DNA from: Apostichopus japonicus
Lineage: Eukaryota; Echinodermata; Holothuroidea; Aspidochirotida; Stichopodidae
Direction: 5' to 3'
DNA length: 64,000 nucleotides
Assembly: GCF_037975245.1 (NCBI RefSeq)
Contig: NC_092582.1
Span: 20,415,577 to 20,479,576 of the forward strand
The notes below the pieces were generated by a model, which saw only the letters and a program-made list of their open reading frames with translations, had not been told where the DNA came from and did not search any database. Below are positions 57,348 to 64,000 of this stretch, piece by piece. The position numbers were made by a program, and so were the translations under genes. The first letter of the stretch is position 1, and every line of letters begins with the position of its first letter.

Positions 57348-60091
57348 GGGAGTAGTTACCATCACACTGATGGGGCAGAATAAACCCTCAGGATGTATCG
57401 ATGGTGAGTCAGTGTAGTCTACCCATGAACTCGATAATGTTAACTATTAATTTGTAATCTTATCTTAAACCTAAAATAATTATAATATGATTCAGTGCAT
57501 ATTTAATCTTCCATTTATGTAGAAGTTAGCACTATGGGGCATTTAGGGGGGGGGGGGGGTGAGGAATGAAGTATTTGTTACTATGGTTATAACTTATAAG
57601 AGTAGAGCGCAACCAGTTTTAGTCGGCGATATTATATCAGAAAGACAAACATAGTGCTCTTTTACAACTTTTCCAGTAGGATGATACTTGTTTACTGTCC
57701 CATGTCTGGACTTTAATACATTTTAAGAACTAAACTGATGGACAATATAAAACTTTCATATTTTGTGAGACAGCCAGATGTGCATTGGCCTAAAAACAAA
57801 TATCGTTATCGCAGTGTATTAACAGTGTAATAATTATTTATAGGAAGCGCGTAACACGTACGATTGCTAGCTAAGCTTCATATCATGCTGTTCGTGCAAC
57901 AACTTATGACGAATCATTGAAAGGATGAGAACGAACGTTGTCGACGTTGTTGTGGATACGGTTCGTGACATTCCATAGAGTGCGGTTAGGTATAGGCAAT
58001 ATGTATTTTATTACGCAGTTTCCAACTGTAGGCCTGTACAGGCTATAGGCTTAATTTAGCAAATTGCATCTGCCAAACTAAGTAAGTATAGCTGCATCAA
58101 TAGGCCCGTAGAATGTTACTACGATTATAATCTAGTTAACGGAGCTGACTAGTATTCAAGATCAAAAGAGCACTGACAAAAAACCATTCTAAAAAACAAC
58201 AGTTTTTAACATTTTTTCGACACTGAAAGGGGAAGCAGTCGCTTCCCCTGCCCCCCCCCCCCCGGCTACGTCTCTGTCAGCTAACACGTGGTTCGAACGA
58301 AAACAACTCAGTGAGTATATCTGATCATATATGTCCTGAACATCACGATCCTTTACAAACATTAAATCGTCGTGAAAATATCATTTGGGCTTTTGAAAAT
58401 ATCAATTAATTTATGAAGACTTTTAGTGCCTTGTGTTGTATTGTTCTAAATAGCCCACAAAATACGAAAAAAACAAGATGAAAACTATTAATACCGAATG
58501 TTAGTTGAATTGGCATTTGTAAACTGCACCTCTATTATTGCTGAAGGCTGTGTTTACTTGCTCTCCGCCCACCTGCCCCCCCCCCATTATTTGACCATAC
58601 AGTCTTGCGTTCAGGGCTACTAATAAAGACATAATTGTAGTATATACATGTGCTGTAAATGCACCACTTGACGTCTAATTTTGTCACAGAAAGTCTTGAA
58701 TCCCCCCCCCCCAACCCTCCTCCCCCAACACACACCTTAACAATCATTCAACGCCACTGCGACTTCGTATGGGTATAATCCAGCAAGGCAACAATATTAA
58801 GCTATACAACAAATAACACACTATCACATTTGTTAAATATTTGGTCCTCATACTGCGAGACAATTTTCGAGGGGTCGAAGATTATCGTCCTGAATATGTT
58901 ATTCTTACAGGGTGTAATAATGGTAGAATAACAATCCTCAGTAGGCTTTCAACACTACGCCTCTCACTTTTAAGCTATTTTTTCTTGAATACAAAGTGCA
59001 ACAACAGACGATACCTTGTCCTCGAAATCGAACTTGTTTTTGTTACGTTATTAAAGGTATGTTATAGCGAAAAAGTATCTTATGCAGTTTATTTGTCACT
59101 TTACTGAATAACAGTTACATGTACAATAACAGCTGCATGGTTTGGGTCGCGACTCTGATACATATGCTGAGCTTGTAGGTTACCATGAACTAAACTATTC
59201 TTAAGTCGCGATTTTTTTTTCCCAGCGCGGTAAAGGCGATCATTTGTATAGCTCGCTTCTCATTGGCTGGGTCTTGCACTTTTGATGCTGAATTATTCAA
59301 ATTTGGAAGTTCTTGCTTACGCTATGTACGCGTGTGTGTGTGTTCATGTACATACATGTGCACGCAGTGCTTCGTGATTCACATACACGTACTGTATGAA
59401 CTGGCGACTGTCTTAATGACAACTAAGTTAAAAGGTTTTTTCTTCGCTTTTGCGTGGACTTGTTTGTGTATCATTTACATCCATAAGTTTGTAACAAAAG
59501 GTTTAGTGATTGTCTGAAAATAATCTGTCTTTGAATTATTGGCTAAATGAATGAAAAATATTCTAATTTCGTAGGGAATGAAAATTTGGACTCTACGTGG
59601 TTTCAACCCCTACAAGCTGGTATTGTGTTATAGTTATCACCCATTAACGGTCACTGCCTCTCTGCAGTAAGGATGGTCATAATGGTCCCTCAGCTAAAAC
59701 AAAATCCTTGAAAGCTATTATCAGAGCAAGACCAGCTTTCAACAAATGATGCGCATGTTTCTACTTAGTACAACCAACAGGTTTTAATTCAGCATAGATC
59801 TGAGACTTGGAAAAAAATGTTTAGTATAACATTTCTCAAACCGTTGCTCTGTGCTCAAACTTTCTTGTTAAAGCCTTGATATGTTTTCAACATCATTCTC
59901 TTCCAAGGTTAACATTAACATACGGAAAATGCATCAATTCATTTTTGGTGCCAAATTGTTACGTTTATATCATATGGTGATATTTTGTATCATCTTCAAA
60001 CTGTTTCGGTTTGATTTAACTTCTTTACAGAGGTGTGCGATGCATAGCCACAGACCCTTTACACCCGCGGCATAACAAATCGACAAATACA
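57348..60091. other. No gene recognised
   Basis: May include the LTR of the Gypsy remnant just after 57347 (not identified). Poly-C runs at 58246 and 58692 followed by GGCTACGTCTCTG and CAACGCCACTG look like right ends of hAT-like MITEs. No supported gene. Confidence 0.45.
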
Positions 60092-60427
60092 TTAAAGTGG
60101 CCATGACACGAAAATTTCAACGTCCTTTTTTTTGGATCCATCTAAGCATGCTCTCTAAAACATATATCAACCATTCTGCCAGTTGAAAATTTGATTTTTC
60201 CCTTCGAAAATTGAGATTTAATTTTCCCTCTTCGGGCTTGAAAAGTTCGTTCGCCTGAAAATGTTCCTAATCTCATGACGTCATGTGACGTCGTGTTATG
60301 AACACGATTTGGCTCTCGCTGATTCCTCCGGTCACACATATCATGCTTACAGTACAACAAAAGTACATAAATACACAAAACAATCGATTACAAGTCGGCG
60401 CGAAATCAGATCGAAATTTCCCGTAGA

Positions 60428-62215
60428 ATGTCAGATTTAGAACGGCAACCGAAGTTCAAAGTGATAGTGGTTCTTCACCAGGCAGTGAAATTTGGCTATA
60501 ACTAGAGTGCACTTTCTCATTTTCGAAGCAGAGAGTGAAGGCGATGATCATGCCAATATTGAACCGAACGTTGAGGGTGGACCTGAGGTGTTAGAACCGT
60601 ATAAGTTCGAGCCTGTTAAACGAGCCGAAATTGAAGCTCCACAACATATCGAAGAAGAAACCCGTTCGGAACTATTGCAAGGAACATACCCAAGGGCGGC
60701 GGAATCACATTTAATCTGGGGGGGGGGCACCGACATCAAAGGGCACTTTGCAGAAATTCGATTGCACTGATGCAGCCTTAAATTTAGTACCCTTTATAAC
60801 TCTTATTGTATTATCGTATATGCGTATACACATCACTCCATCAAGACCCCCCCCCCCCTCAAAGAAAATATGCATACTAGTACTGCAATATCCAATGTGC
60901 AAATTGGGAAACAAGTTTTCTTTTAAGACAAAATGAGGTGATATCATGCTTGTTGCTAGTGTAGGAATCTTCCAAATTAGACATTATTTCTTGTTTATAT
61001 CTTAACAATATTTTTCCATTCGAAATAGCTTTGAGTTTGACCCACAGTTATTCATTAAAAGTCAGTGGCGTAGTAAAGATTTGCAAAGTTGTATGCACGA
61101 CTATCTGAGCGGAGCGCCACCATTGGTTGGCGCGGAGCGTACAAGAAAATTTTTGGTTTTACAAACCCCTCAGATGGCCGGAAACGGCCCTTCCCGAGTG
61201 TTCATTGTGGTTCCCTAGCCTCTTGCTAACTTGAGACACCTCAATTTTTATGTAGAAAAAGGGCACATTTTTAACCTGAGGAAAAGTGGGGGGGCACGTG
61301 CCCCCTGTGCCCCCCCGGTTCCGCCGCCCTTGAACATACCACGTGGTAAGAATTTATTAACGAAGCATATAAAAACAAAATCCAGTCTATTCTGTGCATG
61401 TGTTGTTGGAATTCGCGGAACTCCCTAAACCGTATTGTGCGTTGTGTTACGGTGGACTACAACCCATATGTACAGTGTGTTGGCTATGTATTCATACATG
61501 TACAGTATGGTGCTTACTACTACTATATAGTAGTAGTACTGGTAGGGTTGGTTGCATACTGAAAGTTTGGCTCGGGGATGTAAGTTGCATTATGCAGCCA
61601 TGCTAGGTAGGCTTATATGTTATTTCATACTCATTATTACTAGGCTAGTACTTTGGCCTGGAGTTTTGCAAATCAATTGTCTGAAACAAAAGAATGTTTC
61701 ATGGAACATGGAAGGTGTAAATTCACAACAAATGTAACCATAACTGTACATTGTATCCCTGCTTGTTATTGTGGACATCATGGGCCAACATTAATACATT
61801 TTGAACTTTCATATTTTTTCCAGGCAGTACAGATACATAGCCTACTGTCAACAGGTTCAATGGTACTGGGGGTTCCTAGCAAGACATGTCAGGGTTGTGC
61901 TACCATCATGTGCAGTCCAAAGGATCAGAAGTGAGTCTCCAGCCAATAGTCATTACACTGGATTCAAGTTGCCAGGAGAAAACTCATTGTATAGGAAGCC
62001 TTGATTGAGAAATCCCTCCAGAAACACCTTTTCTATTCTACAATTGTGTGGGATTATCAATTCGTCAGGGTTCCCCCAGTGTTGATATATTGAAATTCAA
62101 GACTTTTAATTAATGATGAAATGGTTATTTTCCAGACCCAACATTAACAATGAAAGAAAAGGCATGTTTTGAAGCATTTGGACACAAGTATTGGCGTGAC
62201 CGTGATGTCATATAA
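60428..62215 (+). pseudogene. P2X7 C-terminal-domain-like gene in transposon B
   Basis: Starts MSDLERQPK at 60428 but is frameshifted soon after. Exon 1 reads DDHANIEPNVEGGPEVLEPY then KFEPVKRAEIEAPQHIEEET and is split by a hAT-like MITE (60691-61332), resuming to donor GTAAGA at 61346. Middle exons are at about 61380-61760. The exon from 61824 reads QYRYIAYCQQVQWYWGFLAR then HVRVVLPSCAVQRIRSESPA and YTGFKLPG; the last exon, 62136-62215, reads MKEKACFEAFGHKYWRDRDV and stop. LPSC...RIR.E.P...Y.GFK aligns with the last part of the P2X7 ballast domain. Broken by insertion and frameshift. Confidence 0.65.
60691..61332. mobile_element. hAT-like MITE (642 bp) in the P2X7-like exon
   Basis: Perfect 14-bp ends CAAGGGCGGCGGAA, exact 8-bp duplication AACATACC (60683-60690 and 61333-61340). 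The interior shares GAGCGGAGCGCCACCATTGG then TTGGCGCGGAGC with the MITEs at 47917 and 48084. Confidence 0.9.
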
Positions 62216-63408
62216 TATGTGCATAAGGGAACAGTCATTGACCTTTTTAGGAGCATTTACCTCCCAGACATGTTTGCTTCGTACCTTAATCTGGAAGCCA
62301 AAATATCCATATCACCAATGATATTTGGCAGAAAGTCATAATAAAGACCAATGGAGGCAGCAGAACTCTTGAATGTAAAGACTTTGTTTCTTCAGCAGCA
62401 GGTTGTTTGTTTAACAATCTTTCATCAGAAACTCAGCGGGACACCCTGTTAATGGTCTTCGATTGTTTTAATGCGTGTGATGCTGTGTTTTACGTTTCGC
62501 GTCAGTGTTGCACGTATCGTCGTGCGTGGGTAACATTGTTCCATGTGATTTGCGTTGTGCAGTGTTTCTTGGTTTAAATTACGCTTTATTCTATTTGCTT
62601 CTGGTTTATTCTGATTAATTTGTCATAACCACGATTGATAGCGATGGACATGCATCTGCTGTTTAGGTTTAAAGCCAAAAATTTCATGTAAGTCGGTTTT
62701 CTTTAAACCTCCTTTGATGTCACAAATTATATTAGTGTAATTTAAAAATGATATTGTCTATTGAAAGTACAGTTTTACTTTTATGTCATATAATACAATG
62801 ATTGTTGTTAATGTTGGTTTAGTCACAGGCTTGTTCAGATTGTCTTGAATGACTGTTTAGAACTGACATCGAATAAACTTTGTTCAATGATTTAAGATTT
62901 GAACTACGTTGTGTGAATTTTTGGCTCTGTGACTGTTTAAAATAAATCGCTATGAGATTTAAACACCCTTTGGAATATGATCTTTTAGACTACCTATTTT
63001 GACTTATCAACCCACTCCCTCCCCAACAAAAAATTGGTTTTCCTGGAATACGAATAAAAAATTATTGCCATAACTATAACTGACCCAGCATATTCCAGAA
63101 ATAAATTGGGGCACTGAGATTTTTCACAAGAAGATGTAACCCATCACTTCTAAAGCTAACCTCATAGCTTATTACTACACAATAGGGCAATGAAGGGGGG
63201 TTAATTTAGATGATACAGTAAAATATCTTCGTCTATGGCGACTTCAATGTAGTAACGCTAATACTAGTACTACTAGTACTAGTGCTCGACCGCGCTCCCT
63301 CCAAAGGATCTCCACTTGCCCAGATCTGGTCTTCGGAGTTTTTAATGTGGATGACTTGACAGAAGAACGACTTGTTTATGTTGACCCGTTAAGCCCATTT
63401 GTTTTATT

Positions 63409-63621
63409 TTATAAGAAAGGAGGGGTCGTAGTCTGCTTCCGTGAAGTGTTCGCTACATACGGAGCTGTATACTGGCTATAGGCCCAGTGAAATCGGCGCT
63501 GGTGTTCTGCACTAACTTGGTCATAATCGCCGTGTTTTTTTTCGTTCTTCGGCCATCGATGAAGGCTGATTGCATGGGTTATGACATTACTGCAGCCCCC
63601 AACAACACAGCGGAATGGCAT
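63409..63621 (-). pseudogene. THAP-domain exon in transposon B
   Basis: MPFRCVVGGCSNVITHAISL then HRWPKNEKKHGDYD gives the THAP start: MP, C-x4-C, and H-R-W-P. After a one-base shift the next frame reads LVQNTSADFTGPIASIQLRM and further on SEHFTEADYDP, the conserved C-x2-H/AVPTIF-side half of the domain. So a THAP exon of a transposase is present but frameshifted. THAP is the DNA-binding domain of P and Kolobok transposases. Confidence 0.8.
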
Positions 63622-64000
63622 TTCTCTCGGATATTTAACAACTTGTTGTAAAAAAACTGACGATATAGCTTATACTAGCCTACATTGGTTGTTCTCACAG
63701 TGTACGTGTGCGTGTATGTGTGACGGTATGATTGTCGCGCATTCGGTACGTGTCTGGGCTTGACACTTGTGTTCCTAACATGACGTCATCATTGTCTTGT
63801 TTTGAAATCGCATTCTGAAAGATCTGTTTTCGGATGCGAATATTAAAACGTTAATTTCTAATTAGTCCTCGAGGTTTTGCAGGTGATGAGAATAGTTTTG
63901 AACATAGATTTTCTCATAGATTCAGAGGAAGTTACTCACGATTAGTTGGATTTTTCATGTCATGGCCTCTTTAACTTAATTGACTCTACTCAAACGCGTA

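Larger units (their letters stand above)
60092..63974. mobile_element. THAP/TTAA (Kolobok-like) transposon B (3.9 kb)
   Basis: Left TTAAAGTGGCCATGACACGA; right, read on the other strand, TTAAAGAGGCCATGACATGA; TTAA duplications intact at both ends. It carries the P2X7-tail-like gene on plus from the left and the THAP exon on minus from the right, converging. It is a second copy of transposon A in opposite orientation, with a hAT-like MITE inserted. Confidence 0.85.

Noticed and set aside
49636-63974. One giant inverted repeat or palindromic assembly artefact
   Set aside because: The two arms differ by many substitutions, an internal deletion and a MITE insertion, and each has its own terminal repeats, so they are independent transposon copies.

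Overview
This is a metazoan nuclear window: introns with GT-AG borders, AT-rich intergenic DNA, many microsatellites and a dense transposon load. One host gene is convincing. It lies on the minus strand from 29774 to 7934 and is a complement factor B (Bf/C2 family) gene of 16 coding exons. Splicing them gives one uninterrupted frame of 933 codons plus stop: signal peptide, six complement control protein (CCP/sushi) modules, a von Willebrand A (vWA) domain with a complete MIDAS, and a C-terminal trypsin-like domain. More than three CCPs, together with the transposon content, suggests an invertebrate deuterostome, most likely an echinoderm and plausibly a sea cucumber; this organism call is inference. 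The striking point is that the catalytic histidine of the protease (TAAHC) is serine here (TAASC, codon AGT), while the catalytic Asp, the catalytic Ser and the factor B-type Asp at position 226 are kept.

Layout. 1-2530: a dispersed repeat carrying a 32-bp minisatellite, then a Helitron Rep fragment. 2538-7324: a 4.8-kb CACTA/EnSpm-like transposon with TTGGGCAAA subterminal repeats and a decayed multi-exon gene. 7325-29774: the factor B gene, whose introns are loaded with (TA)n arrays, tRNA-derived SINEs, a LINE tail, a 0.3-kb GGAGAA tract, a 64-bp/15-bp nested satellite and degenerate palindromic repeats. 29775-35000: intergenic DNA, two Penelope-like retroelement fragments with hammerhead-like 3' motifs, and an inverted Penelope copy interrupted by a 1.1-kb PIF/Harbinger-like element. 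35280-42900: the second, split copy of the first dispersed repeat, LINE remains, a second dispersed repeat with a clean SINE insertion, a THAP-domain element and hAT-like MITEs. 43000-49600: mostly featureless DNA with minisatellites and hAT-like MITEs. 49636-63974: two copies, in opposite orientation, of one TTAA-flanked THAP (Kolobok-like) transposon family carrying a gene for a P2X7 C-terminal-like domain. Between them is a second CACTA/EnSpm-like element (53352-57168), inserted into the end of a Gypsy-type pol gene.

How the parts relate. The factor B exons follow the usual one-CCP-per-exon, phase-1 rule, so the gene model is well constrained. Outside it almost everything is mobile DNA, and several insertions can be dated relative to each other because empty copies or interrupted reading frames survive nearby: EnSpm into Gypsy, Harbinger into inverted Penelope, SINE into dispersed repeat 2, hAT MITE into the P2X7-like exon. 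The most unusual mobile-element biology is cargo: the two EnSpm-like elements share an unrecognised protein, and the THAP elements share the P2X7-tail-like protein. No CRISPR, rRNA or convincing functional tRNA gene was seen.
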